A DNA stretch of 46,593 nucleotides from assembly GCA_036001325.1 (NCBI GenBank), contig DASYUK010000330.1:1-46593 (forward strand), given 5' to 3'. The notes below the pieces were generated by a model, which did no database searches, was not told the origin of the DNA, and saw only the letters and a list, made by a program, of their open reading frames with translations. The position numbers were made by a program, and so were the translations under genes. Source of the DNA: DASVHS01 sp036001325. Its GTDB lineage: Bacteria; Acidobacteriota; Thermoanaerobaculia; Gp7-AA8. Shown piece after piece: positions 8,372-16,301 of this stretch (position 1 is its first letter; every line of letters begins with the position of its first letter).

Positions 8372-9682
8372 ATGAGCCAACAGACGATCGGTATTTTCAG
8401 CGGCCGCGACGACCTCGTGAGACGCCTCCGGGAGACGTCCCCGTCGTGGAACTTCGTCGCGCAAGGTGACGAGCGCGATGCCGCTCGTGTCGCCGTGATC
8501 GATGATGACTCGCACGCGATACTCGATGCGCCGTCGCGCAAGAGTCTCGTGCGCATCGTGCTCTGCGACGGCTGTCTTCCATCGCGCCGGCGACACGGGG
8601 AGATCCGCGTCGATCGTAACGCGTTCCTCTCGGCACCGGATGAATTTCTCGAATTTGCCAACGATCTGGCCGACGCCGCCGTGCACGCCTCGAATCTCGA
8701 GCGCGAAGTCGCATACCTCGGACAAATTCACGAAATGATGTCGATGGTCGACGCCGATACCGTTTCGGAGAAGATCACACGCACCGTGCTCGAGCTTCTC
8801 GGCCTTTCCACAGGTACGCTCTTCCTGCATGACCCGCGGCTGGAGCGCTACGTGGTCAGCTTCAGCAACGACATGGGTTATCGCGAGACCGGTGAGTTTC
8901 TTCCGGGCATTCCTCCCGATCTGCTGCAGCGCGCTCTCTCTTCGCGGCAGTTCTTTGCCTTCGAGCGCAACGCCGCGGGCAGCGGCATGATCGTCATGCC
9001 GTTGCAGGTGCAAGAGGATCTCATCGGTGTCATCAAGGTTCCGCTGAAACGGGGCGACGTCGTCGCCGACGAGGCGGCGGCGAACGTGACGCGTTATCTC
9101 TCGGCCGTCGCGCAGGTGTTGAGCAACATCTACCAGCTCACGCGCAGCCGCGATCTGGCCATGCGCGACGATCTGACCAAAGCCTTCAATCGCCGATTCT
9201 TCGAGTCGTATCTCGATGAAGAAATCGAGCGCTCCCGCCGCTATGGAACACTCTTCAGCATCATCTTCCTCGATCTCGACGACCTGAAGATGGTCAACAA
9301 TTTCTACGGTCACCTCACCGGGTCGCGCACGCTACAGGAAGTCGCCAAGCGAATCCTCGGCGCGGTGCGCACGATCGATAAGGTCGTTCGGTTTGGCGGC
9401 GACGAGTTCTGCATCATCCTTCCGCAGACCGATTCCGACCAGGCCATGGCTGTCGCCAACCGCGTCCGTAAGGCCATGACGGCGACCGTGTTCAACGTCG
9501 ATGCGAATGTGGAGATCTCGATCACGGCGAGCTTCGGCATCGCTACGTACCCGACGCACGCGATCACCAAGGAAGGCCTGATCAAACAGGCGGATGCGGC
9601 GATGTACCGGGTGAAGTCGACCACCAAGAATGCGGTTGGTGTCGCTGCGGTAGAAGACGCCACGCGGCCGGCGACCACGTAA
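8372..9682 (+). CDS. GAF-GGDEF diguanylate cyclase
   Basis: 436 residues from ATG 8372 (MSQQTIGIFSGRDD). The first 110 residues resemble a degenerate receiver-like domain (VAVIDDDS, IVLCDG). A GAF-type sensor spans about 120-260 (KITRTVLELLGLSTGTLFL to LSAVAQVLSNI). A GGDEF domain occupies 270-420 with the intact active-site GGDEF at 342-346 and the inhibitory I-site RTID exactly five residues before it. It should therefore make c-di-GMP from GTP and be product-inhibited. The TAA stop directly abuts the TTG start of the following DUF4388 gene, so the pair is very likely translationally coupled. Confidence 0.92.
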   Translation: MSQQTIGIFSGRDDLVRRLRETSPSWNFVAQGDERDAARVAVIDDDSHAILDAPSRKSLVRIVLCDGCLPSRRRHGEIRVDRNAFLSAPDEFLEFANDLADAAVHASNLEREVAYLGQIHEMMSMVDADTVSEKITRTVLELLGLSTGTLFLHDPRLERYVVSFSNDMGYRETGEFLPGIPPDLLQRALSSRQFFAFERNAAGSGMIVMPLQVQEDLIGVIKVPLKRGDVVADEAAANVTRYLSAVAQVLSNIYQLTRSRDLAMRDDLTKAFNRRFFESYLDEEIERSRRYGTLFSIIFLDLDDLKMVNNFYGHLTGSRTLQEVAKRILGAVRTIDKVVRFGGDEFCIILPQTDSDQAMAVANRVRKAMTATVFNVDANVEISITASFGIATYPTHAITKEGLIKQADAAMYRVKSTTKNAVGVAAVEDATRPATT

Positions 9683-10792
9683 TTGTCCGAAGAACTCTCG
9701 ATCCAGGGAACACTCGCCGAAACTACCGTTCCCGACCTGTTCCGCTCGCTGGTTCGCAGCGGCGAGACTGCGATCCTGTCGCTGACCGCGGGACCTCGGA
9801 ACGACACGATCTACTTCAGCGAGGGGCGCATCATCTTCGCTTCCAGCACCGATCCCGATGTCGGTCTGGCGGAGACTCTGCTGCGCACCGGCGAGCTGAA
9901 TCTGCAGCAGTACAACAACATCATGGAAGGGCTGGTCGTCTCGCGGCGCATCGGGTCCATGATGATCGAGCTCGGTTACCTGAAGCCGGAGGAGTTGAGC
10001 CGCGCGGTGGAGCGCCAGACCAGCGCCATTGTGGTCAACTCGATGCGCTACCGAACCGGCAGCTACTCGATCGAGTTCACCTCGCATTTTCCGGATGAGA
10101 TGATCACGCTGCAGCTCTCGACCGAGCGACTCGCGCTCGATGGCGTGCGCTCGATCGAGTTCTGGTCCCTCATCATGCGCGGCATCGGGAAACTCGATCG
10201 CCTGCTCGAGCAGGTACCCGGCGCCGACACACGCGCCTATCAGCTCGAGCTCAACGATGAAGAGAGCCATGTGCTCTCGCTGCTCGCGGAAAGTCCGCAG
10301 ACGGTCGAGAAGGTTTGTGCGCGCAGCTATCTGACGAATTTCGTGACGTGCCGGACGCTATGGGGCCTGCTGACGGTCAATCTCGTTCAGGACGCGCAGA
10401 CCGCTGATCTGGTCGTGAAGCAGGAGGCCGAAGCGAGCGAGTACGAGTTGGAAGGCATCGTCGAGAAATACAACACCGCCTTCCAGAAGATCTTCGCCAT
10501 CATCTTCCAGAAAATCGGCGACCACATCTACGACTTCATGGATCGAGTCGTCCTGCAGCTCTCGCCGGAGACGCTGCCCTATCTGAGCGGCATGAACTTT
10601 GTGAACGAGGGTCGCGTCGATTTCGATCAGTTGCTCAACAACCTGATCGCCTCCGGCTCAGCCGATCGCGGCGCGGTGGTCTTGAATATTCTGAACGAGC
10701 TGCTCTACGGATGGATCTACGAGATCCGCAGTGAGTTCGGTCCGGCGCTCGAGTCGGAGGTTGTCAGGATCGCGGCATCGCTGAGGAAATAG
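9683..10792 (+). CDS. DUF4388 domain protein
   Basis: 369 residues. The start is TTG at 9683, immediately after the TAA of the diguanylate cyclase gene. The N-terminal 150 residues are a DUF4388 domain (LSIQGTLAETTVPDLFRSL, IYFSEGRIIFASSTDP, LGYLKPEELSRAVERQ), like the protein at 2820-3965. The middle (about 170-245) looks like a winged-helix segment (LSLLAESPQTVEKV). The C-terminal third is helical, with no named family seen. Coupling to a GGDEF protein suggests a role in c-di-GMP signalling or surface behaviour; this is inference from context only. Confidence 0.82.
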   Translation: MSEELSIQGTLAETTVPDLFRSLVRSGETAILSLTAGPRNDTIYFSEGRIIFASSTDPDVGLAETLLRTGELNLQQYNNIMEGLVVSRRIGSMMIELGYLKPEELSRAVERQTSAIVVNSMRYRTGSYSIEFTSHFPDEMITLQLSTERLALDGVRSIEFWSLIMRGIGKLDRLLEQVPGADTRAYQLELNDEESHVLSLLAESPQTVEKVCARSYLTNFVTCRTLWGLLTVNLVQDAQTADLVVKQEAEASEYELEGIVEKYNTAFQKIFAIIFQKIGDHIYDFMDRVVLQLSPETLPYLSGMNFVNEGRVDFDQLLNNLIASGSADRGAVVLNILNELLYGWIYEIRSEFGPALESEVVRIAASLRK

Positions 10793-10795
10793 GCG

Positions 10796-11926
10796 ATGCG
10801 AGGCCGCAGCTCGCGCATTCTGCGGCTGATCGCGGTGTTCCGTTTTTCCAAAGCGATCCTGCTCATCGCCAGTGGTCTCGGCGCTCTTCGGCTTCTGCGA
10901 CCAGGAATGATGGAGGTCGTGACGCGCTGGGTCGAAGCACTTCCTTTCGCGTCGCAGAGCGCGTTCGTACAACGCGCGATCGCGTTCATCACGCGATTAC
11001 CGCCGCAAAGGATCCAGGAGGCGGCGATCGCCGTCTTCCTCTATGCAGCGCTCTTCACGACCGAAGCGGTCGGATTGTGGATGGGCAAAGTGTGGGCGGA
11101 GTGGCTCACGATTATCGCCACGACTTCATTCATCCCATTCGAGGTCTACGAAGTCATCCACAAGCCGACGATCATCCGCGCCGCGGTGCTCATCCTCAAC
11201 ATCGCGATTGTGGTCTATCTGCTGTACCGGAGACGTCGGTTAAGATCATCCAGACTGATGCGGAAGCTCGTCCCCTTTCTTCTGCTGCTCGCCGCCTGCG
11301 CCACACCCCGCTCTCCCACCCACCCAAACGATCGCGAGTGGAACCTTCTGATGGCTGACTACCAGTGGATCCAGACCTTGCGCGCGGCACAAAAAGTGCC
11401 GCCGGCCAACGCGACGCGCAAGCAGGAGATCGAGCTCGTCCTGGAGAACCATCGCAAGATCGAGCCGACATACGTCGCCTTCATGGACAAGCTCCGCGAA
11501 TACCACCACCGCACCGGCGATCCTCGCGCCGCGACCGTGCTCGCGAACGAGAAGATCATCATCGGAGACGAGTACATGAACCTGCTCTCGCGATACGACA
11601 AGGCGATCGAGTCGTATCGTGAGGCCATTCAGATCGATGCTGCGAACCAGGACGCGGTCCAACGGATCGCGCAGGCGGAACAGCGGCGTTTCATGTCGTT
11701 GAACGCGTTTGCCGCGGTGAAGGTCGGCATGAATGAACACGACGTGCGCAAGCTTGTCGGTCTGCCGCGTGAAGATTGGATCAAGCAGATCGTTCAGAAT
11801 GGCCGCGTCTATGCGGTATGGATCTACCCGAAAGCCGATGGCGGCGCCGCGGCCGTCTACTTTGACAACGGCGTGGTCTATCACACAAACTGGAACGCGG
11901 CCGCACCGCCGCAGGCGCAGAAGTGA
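10796..11926 (+). CDS. DUF2127 membrane protein fused in frame to a lipoprotein with BamE-like end
   Basis: One open frame of 376 codons from ATG 10796, 3 nt after the preceding stop. Residues 1-150 form a DUF2127-like membrane protein with three to four hydrophobic helices, ending LNIAIVVYLLYRRRR, where such proteins normally stop. The frame continues without a stop into Met155, a lipoprotein signal peptide with lipobox LAAC (Cys168), a helical region with a TPR-like repeat (SRYDKAIESYREAIQIDAAN), and a C-terminal BamE/SmpA-like segment (VKVGMNEHDVRKLVGLP). This is either a true fusion or two genes lacking a stop between them. The internal start at 11258 is listed separately. Confidence 0.7.
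   Translation: MRGRSSRILRLIAVFRFSKAILLIASGLGALRLLRPGMMEVVTRWVEALPFASQSAFVQRAIAFITRLPPQRIQEAAIAVFLYAALFTTEAVGLWMGKVWAEWLTIIATTSFIPFEVYEVIHKPTIIRAAVLILNIAIVVYLLYRRRRLRSSRLMRKLVPFLLLLAACATPRSPTHPNDREWNLLMADYQWIQTLRAAQKVPPANATRKQEIELVLENHRKIEPTYVAFMDKLREYHHRTGDPRAATVLANEKIIIGDEYMNLLSRYDKAIESYREAIQIDAANQDAVQRIAQAEQRRFMSLNAFAAVKVGMNEHDVRKLVGLPREDWIKQIVQNGRVYAVWIYPKADGGAAAVYFDNGVVYHTNWNAAAPPQAQK
11241..11246 (+). promoter_or_regulatory. TAAGAT -10-like element inside the DUF2127-lipoprotein frame
   Basis: TAAGAT lies 11 nt before the internal ATG 11258. The same hexamer at the same distance precedes the LOG gene (12557-12562, ATG 12574). It would allow separate expression of the lipoprotein. Confidence 0.35.
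11258..11926 (+). CDS. Lipoprotein from internal start (alternative to the fusion)
   Basis: Starting at ATG 11258 the product is 222 residues: MRK, a Leu-rich core and the lipobox L-A-A-C with Cys14 as the lipid-modified residue, so it would be processed by LspA (encoded at 18529-19044). The mature part has mostly helical sequence with a TPR-like unit around 100-130, and a C-terminal BamE/SmpA-like domain of about 70 residues (VGMNEHDVRKLVGLP, then a strand-rich VYAVWIYPKADGGAAAVYF). A near-intact signal peptide in the middle of a longer frame is the main reason to believe this start is used. The SPOR-domain gene follows 12 nt later. Confidence 0.55.
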   Translation: MRKLVPFLLLLAACATPRSPTHPNDREWNLLMADYQWIQTLRAAQKVPPANATRKQEIELVLENHRKIEPTYVAFMDKLREYHHRTGDPRAATVLANEKIIIGDEYMNLLSRYDKAIESYREAIQIDAANQDAVQRIAQAEQRRFMSLNAFAAVKVGMNEHDVRKLVGLPREDWIKQIVQNGRVYAVWIYPKADGGAAAVYFDNGVVYHTNWNAAAPPQAQK

Positions 11927-11938
11927 AGGGAGGGCGTG

Positions 11939-12499
11939 ATGTCTGAAGAGCTGGTCGACGATCAATCCCACTACGAAGTGTCACTCACCGCAGGACAGGC
12001 TTTCCTCGCCTTCGTGCTCCTGCTGTTGTCGCTCGCCGCGTCGTTCGCGTTTGGCCTGCTAATTGGCCGCGGCCAGATCGACGATCGGTTGACGGCGCGG
12101 AAAGAGCCCGCCGTCGTGAATGAGGTGAGCGTGGTTCCGCGCAAAGCCATCGCGCGTGAAGTGCCGGTCGCGAAGGATGAGGACTTCAAGGAACCGACGA
12201 TCAAGGAAGAACCGAGTGTGGCGCCGGCGATCTCGCCGGCGATCGCCGCCGGAATCGGCGGCGCCACACAGCCCGTCCCGCACTTCGCCCAACTCCTCTC
12301 CACTTCCGATCAGAAGACAGCCGAGGCGCTTGCGGCGAAGCTGATCGACGGAGGGTTCACGTCGGCGTATGTCGAGCGCGGGATGACGGATAAAGGGACG
12401 ATCTTCCGCGTCCGCGTGAAGTTCCCGTCAGAGCAGGAGGCCCGGGCAGCGGTTACAAAGCTGTCGCAGTTCTCAAAGGACGTCTGGATCACGAAGTAA
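11939..12499 (+). CDS. SPOR-domain membrane protein
   Basis: 186 residues from ATG 11939, with an AAGGGAGGG ribosome site 5 nt upstream; a GTG codon directly before it is the alternative. One transmembrane helix (about 18-43) follows a short cytoplasmic N-terminus. A charged, Pro/Ala-rich linker comes next, then a C-terminal SPOR domain of about 70 residues (FAQLLSTSDQKTAEALAAKL to AVTKLSQFSKDVWITK). SPOR domains bind denuded septal peptidoglycan, so a cell-envelope or division role is likely. Part of the linker (VAPAISPAIAAGIGGAT) is encoded by a palindromic repeat at 12217-12268. Confidence 0.88.
   Translation: MSEELVDDQSHYEVSLTAGQAFLAFVLLLLSLAASFAFGLLIGRGQIDDRLTARKEPAVVNEVSVVPRKAIAREVPVAKDEDFKEPTIKEEPSVAPAISPAIAAGIGGATQPVPHFAQLLSTSDQKTAEALAAKLIDGGFTSAYVERGMTDKGTIFRVRVKFPSEQEARAAVTKLSQFSKDVWITK
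12217..12268. repeat. TGTGGCG cruciform repeat inside the SPOR-protein linker
   Basis: An imperfect palindrome begins TGTGGCGCCGGCGAT and ends ATCGGCGGCGCCACA. It belongs to the same type as the 70-bp copy in dnaE (38258-38327). It is translated in frame as an Ala/Pro/Gly-rich linker. Confidence 0.7.
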
Positions 12500-12500
12500 G

Positions 12501-12551
12501 TGTGGCGGCGCACGTCAGAGCGCCGTCGGCGGGCTGAAGCCCGCCGCTACA
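12501..12551. repeat. GC-rich cruciform between SPOR and LOG genes
   Basis: An outer stem pairs TGTGGCGGCG (12501-12510) with CGCCGCTACA (12542-12551). The inner perfect hairpin is GGCGGGCT / AGCCCGCC (12528-12535 and 12538-12545). No T-run follows, so factor-independent termination is doubtful. It resembles the in-gene TGTGGCG elements. Confidence 0.7.
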
Positions 12552-12556
12552 CCTGT

Positions 12557-12562
12557 TAAGAT
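12557..12562 (+). promoter_or_regulatory. TAAGAT -10-like element before the LOG gene
   Basis: TAAGAT ends 11 nt before ATG 12574, directly after the cruciform. No ribosome-binding sequence is visible between it and the start. Confidence 0.45.
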
Positions 12563-12573
12563 GTCCGGCCCCC

Positions 12574-13317
12574 ATGGCCAACTCTCGGAACAAGACAACG
12601 ACCCCTGAGCTGGAGGAGCTCCGTCAGGCGCAAACCCCGGCGAAGAAACGCTCTTCGCCCGATCCGACGTACATCCTCGACAAAGCGATCTACCAGCTCT
12701 GGGAGACGATCAACGATCTCGACCAGATCCAGCCGGAGCGCGTCGAGCACTATCGCGTCTCGATCTTCGGCAGCTCGCGCATCCGCCGCGGCGATCCGAT
12801 CTACGACCAGGTCAAGAAGCTCAGCTACGAGCTGGCGCACATGGGCATCGACATCGTCACCGGAGGCGGACCGGGATTGATGGAGGCGGCGAATTCCGGA
12901 GCGATTGAAGGTCAGATCGAGAGTCACGCGCGCTCGTTCGGTCTGGCCATCCATCTACCGAGCGAAGAGCAATCGAATCCGTTTGTCGACAAAGTCTTCC
13001 GCCACCGCACGTTCTTCTCGCGGCTGCACCATTTCGTGCGACTCTCGTCGGCGTTCATCGTCATGCCCGGCGGCATCGGAACGGCGCTGGAGCTGTTCAT
13101 GGTCTGGCAGCTTCTTCAGGTCAAGCACATGAAGGAGCACCCGCTGATCCTCGTCGGTACAATGTGGACCGGTCTGATCGACTGGCTCCGTGAGTCGATG
13201 GTCGAGCGTGGCCTGGTCAGTCCGCCGGATCTCGACGTGGTGAAGATCGTCTCCAACTCCGAAGAGGCGATCCCGATCATTCGCGCCTCGTACGAGCGAT
13301 TCAAAGGGGACAAGTGA
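12574..13317 (+). CDS. LOG-family (TIGR00730) nucleotide 5'-monophosphate phosphoribohydrolase-like protein
   Basis: 247 residues. The first 45 residues are polar and Lys-rich. The Rossmann-like LOG fold follows, with GGGPGLMEAA (about 92-101) and the family signature PGGIGTALE (about 165-173), whose Glu is catalytic in cytokinin-activating LOG enzymes. Bacterial members cleave AMP-type nucleotides or cytokinin nucleotides; the old label lysine decarboxylase is not supported. The stop overlaps the next ATG by one base (TGATG), so it is coupled to mrp. Confidence 0.9.
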   Translation: MANSRNKTTTPELEELRQAQTPAKKRSSPDPTYILDKAIYQLWETINDLDQIQPERVEHYRVSIFGSSRIRRGDPIYDQVKKLSYELAHMGIDIVTGGGPGLMEAANSGAIEGQIESHARSFGLAIHLPSEEQSNPFVDKVFRHRTFFSRLHHFVRLSSAFIVMPGGIGTALELFMVWQLLQVKHMKEHPLILVGTMWTGLIDWLRESMVERGLVSPPDLDVVKIVSNSEEAIPIIRASYERFKGDK

Positions 13318-14411
13318 TGCCGACGCCGCAAGACGTTCTCGATGCGCTGAAGAAGGTCAAGTTCCCCGGCCTGTCGCGCGACATCGTCTCGTTCGGTTTC
13401 GTCCACGACATGAAGGTGCAGGACGGCGCCGTTACGTTCACCATCCACTTTCAGTCGGAGAATCCGAATGTCGGCCAGCAGATCGCCCGCGACGCTGAAG
13501 CGGCCGTGCGCGCGCTGCCCGGCGTCACGAGTGTGATGGCGAATCTCGAAGTCGGCTCGCGACAGACCGCTGCGCCAGCGCGCGGCGCCGAGATTCTCGA
13601 AGGAGTGAAGTACAAGATCGCGGTGGCCTCCGGGAAAGGCGGCGTCGGCAAGTCGACGGTCTCGACCAACCTCTCGCTCGCGCTGGTCAAGCTCGGCTTC
13701 ACGGTCGGACTTCTCGATGCTGACATCTACGGCCCATCGCAGCAGATGATGCTCGGCATCGCCGGCCGTCCACAGATCGACGAGCGCGACGAGAAGATCA
13801 TGCCGATGGAAAATCACGGCGTGAAGACGATGTCTCTCGGCCTGATCACCGATCCCGACACTCCGGTGATCTGGCGCGGCCCGATGGTGATGAAAGCGCT
13901 CGATCAGTTCCTCACCGATGTGAAGTGGGGCACGCTCGATTTCATGATCATCGACTTGCCGCCGGGCACGGGTGACGCGCAGCTTACGCTGACGCAGAAA
14001 GTGCCGCTGACCGGCGCGATCGTGGTAACGACGCCGCAGGACGTCGCTCTGATCGACGCGCGAAAGGGTCTGGCCATGTTCCGCAAAGTGAACGTGCCGG
14101 TCCTCGGTATCGTCGAGAACATGAGCTACTTCATCTGCCGCCACTGCGGCCAGCGCGAAGAGATCTTCGGTCATGGCGGCGGCAAGAAGACCGCGGAGAT
14201 GCTCGGCGTCCCGTTCCTCGGCGAGGTGCCGATCGATCCGAAGGTCGTGGTGGGCGGCGACTCGGGCGAGCCCATCGTGGTCCTGGATCCGAAGTCGCCG
14301 GCCGCGCTGGCATTCAATGAAGTCGCGCGGCTGATCGTGCAGCAGGTCGAGAGCGGCACGGAAGGCCATACGCACGGCGCGCACGATCACGATCACGCGC
14401 ACATTCACTGA
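13317..14411 (+). CDS. mrp: Mrp/NBP35-type P-loop ATPase, iron-sulfur carrier
   Basis: 364 residues from ATG 13317 (an in-frame GTG at 13314 is less likely). The N-terminal MIP18/DUF59-like domain (1-85) is followed by the ParA-like ATPase with the deviant Walker A SGKGGVGKST (about 105-114) and DFMIIDLPPGTGD. The cluster-binding pair Cys274/Cys277 is in ICRHCGQ. Mrp assembles or carries 4Fe-4S clusters to apoproteins; IspG encoded at 19041-20180 is a plausible client. The C-terminus is a His/Asp-rich tail (HTHGAHDHDHAHIH) that could bind metal. The next gene begins one base after its stop. Confidence 0.95.
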   Translation: MPTPQDVLDALKKVKFPGLSRDIVSFGFVHDMKVQDGAVTFTIHFQSENPNVGQQIARDAEAAVRALPGVTSVMANLEVGSRQTAAPARGAEILEGVKYKIAVASGKGGVGKSTVSTNLSLALVKLGFTVGLLDADIYGPSQQMMLGIAGRPQIDERDEKIMPMENHGVKTMSLGLITDPDTPVIWRGPMVMKALDQFLTDVKWGTLDFMIIDLPPGTGDAQLTLTQKVPLTGAIVVTTPQDVALIDARKGLAMFRKVNVPVLGIVENMSYFICRHCGQREEIFGHGGGKKTAEMLGVPFLGEVPIDPKVVVGGDSGEPIVVLDPKSPAALAFNEVARLIVQQVESGTEGHTHGAHDHDHAHIH

Positions 14412-14412
14412 C

Positions 14413-14925
14413 GTGCCCAGTCCATTCGTCATCGGTGATCTGCACGGCTTCACGCCGCAGGTCGCACGACTGGTCGGAATGATGTCGTACGCGCGGCAGA
14501 CGACGATCGACACAGTCGCTGGACTGTCGGTCGCGCAACTCGATCACCTCCACGATGAGAAAAGCAATTCGATCGGCGCGTTGCTCGCGCATGTCGCCGC
14601 GGTGGAGAAGGCATATCAGGCGATCACGTTCCATCTGCGTGATGAGCAGTCCGACTACTGGCGTGCCGCCACAGACCTGGGCGATGAAGCGCGAAGGATG
14701 ATTCGCGGGCGACCACTCGACGCCTACATTGCCGATTTCGCGCGCGTCCGTTCAACGACGCTCGCGGAGCTTGCGAAACGCAACGACAAGTGGCTGTACG
14801 AAGAGACGCCGTTCTGGCGCGGCCAACCGGCGAACAACTACTTCAAATGGTTTCATGTTGTCGAAGACGAGTTGAATCATCGCGGGCAGATGCGGTTCCT
14901 CGTCAAACGTCTCCCGGCCATCTGA
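14413..14925 (+). CDS. DinB-superfamily protein (putative metal-dependent transferase/hydrolase)
   Basis: 170 residues, with a GTG start one base after the mrp stop. The pattern is a four-helix DinB/DUF664 bundle: an early helix (VARLVGMMSYARQTTIDTV), LLAHVAAVEKAYQ with the first His, and VVEDELNHRGQMRFL with the C-terminal His that completes the metal site. Relatives include bacillithiol- and mycothiol-dependent transferases and uncharacterised hydrolases, so the substrate cannot be named. Transcription with mrp and the LOG gene is likely. Confidence 0.82.
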   Translation: MPSPFVIGDLHGFTPQVARLVGMMSYARQTTIDTVAGLSVAQLDHLHDEKSNSIGALLAHVAAVEKAYQAITFHLRDEQSDYWRAATDLGDEARRMIRGRPLDAYIADFARVRSTTLAELAKRNDKWLYEETPFWRGQPANNYFKWFHVVEDELNHRGQMRFLVKRLPAI

Positions 14926-14941
14926 TATCTTCCGCCGCGCC

Positions 14942-15640
14942 ATGATCAACAAAGTCGTCGCTTCGGCGGACGAAGCGGTGAAGGACATTCCCGACAACGC
15001 CACGCTCATCGTCGGCGGCTTCGGGCTCTGCGGGATCCCCGAGAATCTGATCAACGCGCTGGTGAAAAAGAGAGTGAAGGGATTGACGTGCGTTTCCAAC
15101 AACGCGGGCGTCGATGACTGGGGACTCGGACTTCTGCTGCAAACGAAGCAGATCAAGAAAATGGTTTCGTCATACGTCGGCGAGAACGCTGAATTCGAGC
15201 GGCAGTTTCTCGCCGGCGAGCTGGAAGTGGAGTTCGTGCCACAGGGAACGCTGGCCGAACGGATGCGCACGGGTGGCGCGGGAATTCCCGCATTCTTCAC
15301 GCCCGCGGGCTACGGCACGATCGTCGCGGAAGGAAAAGAGACGCGCGAGCTCGACGGGCGGATGTACGTGATGGAGCGTGGCATCGTCGGCGACTTCTCG
15401 CTCGTCGCCGCGCAGAAAGCGGACCGCCTCGGCAATCTCGTCTATCGAAAGACGGCGCGCAACTTCAATCCGATGGCGGCGACGGCGGGGAAGGTCTGCA
15501 TCGCGGAAGTCGAGGAGCTCGTCGAGCCCGGCGAGCTCGATCCCGATCACGTGCACACGCCGGGCATCTTCGTGCATCGCGTCGTGGTCGCGAAGCGCGT
15601 AAAGCGCATCGAGCAGCGGACAGTGAGGAAGGTCAAGTAA
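14942..15640 (+). CDS. scoA: 3-oxoacid CoA-transferase subunit A
   Basis: 232 residues, normal for the A subunit of the succinyl-CoA:3-ketoacid transferase type. The N-terminal GGFGLCGIPENLINAL segment is the family's CoA-binding glycine loop, and the GTLAERMRTGGAGIPAFFTP block is diagnostic. With ScoB it transfers CoA between succinyl-CoA and acetoacetate, letting the cell use ketone bodies or PHB breakdown products; other short 3-oxoacids are possible. A TATCTT hexamer ends 10 nt before the ATG. The TAA stop overlaps the scoB ATG by one base. Confidence 0.93.
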   Translation: MINKVVASADEAVKDIPDNATLIVGGFGLCGIPENLINALVKKRVKGLTCVSNNAGVDDWGLGLLLQTKQIKKMVSSYVGENAEFERQFLAGELEVEFVPQGTLAERMRTGGAGIPAFFTPAGYGTIVAEGKETRELDGRMYVMERGIVGDFSLVAAQKADRLGNLVYRKTARNFNPMAATAGKVCIAEVEELVEPGELDPDHVHTPGIFVHRVVVAKRVKRIEQRTVRKVK

Positions 15641-16296
15641 TGCCGCTCACGCGCGAGCAGATCGTCCGCCGCGCCGCGCAAGAACTGCGCGACGGTTACT
15701 ACGTGAACCTCGGCATCGGCATGCCGACGCTCGTCGCGAACTACATTCCGACGGGGATGGAAGTGATCCTTCAGTCGGAGAACGGGATTCTCGGTCTCGG
15801 TCCCTTTCCAAGTGAAGATGAGGTTGATCCTGATCTGATCAACGCGGGCAAACAGACCGTCACCGTTCTGCCTGGTGCCGCGTTCTTCTCCAGCGCCGAT
15901 TCGTTCGCCATGATCCGCGGCGGCAAAGTCGATCTGTCGATTCTGGGCGCGATGCAGGTCTCGGCGGGGGGCGACATCGCGAACTGGATGGTGCCGGGGG
16001 CGATGGTGAAGGGGATGGGCGGCGCGATGGATCTCGTCGCCGGCGCGAAGCGGCTGATCGTCACGATGGAGCACGTCACGAAAAAAGGGGAGAAGAAAAT
16101 CTTGAATCAGTGCGCGCTGCCGCTCACCGGCGTGCAGTGTGTCGATCGAATCATCACCGACTACTGCGTGCTCGACGTCACGCCGAAAGGCCTCGAGCTC
16201 GTCGAGCTCGCGCCGAATGTCACCGCCGATCAGGTGCAGCAGATGACGGAGCCGAAGCTGATCATCGACGGACGCGTCACGCAGATGCCGGTGTGA
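15640..16296 (+). CDS. scoB: 3-oxoacid CoA-transferase subunit B
   Basis: 218 residues. The catalytic glutamate, which forms the glutamyl-CoA thioester, is Glu47 in the SENG motif. NLGIGMPTLVANY and the GGAMDLVAGAKRLIVTMEH block are typical of the B subunit. It forms the active heteromer with ScoA, to which it is translationally coupled. The gene ends 5 nt before the inverted-end element at 16302-16614. Confidence 0.94.
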   Translation: MPLTREQIVRRAAQELRDGYYVNLGIGMPTLVANYIPTGMEVILQSENGILGLGPFPSEDEVDPDLINAGKQTVTVLPGAAFFSSADSFAMIRGGKVDLSILGAMQVSAGGDIANWMVPGAMVKGMGGAMDLVAGAKRLIVTMEHVTKKGEKKILNQCALPLTGVQCVDRIITDYCVLDVTPKGLELVELAPNVTADQVQQMTEPKLIIDGRVTQMPV

Positions 16297-16301
16297 ACGT
16301 C

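Noticed and set aside
12528..12545. Factor-independent terminator after the SPOR gene
   Set aside because: The stem is perfect but no T-run follows; it is better placed in the cruciform repeat class.
13116..14513. Minus-strand frame opposite mrp and the end of the LOG gene
   Set aside because: Antisense to three adjoining well-supported genes; no motif.
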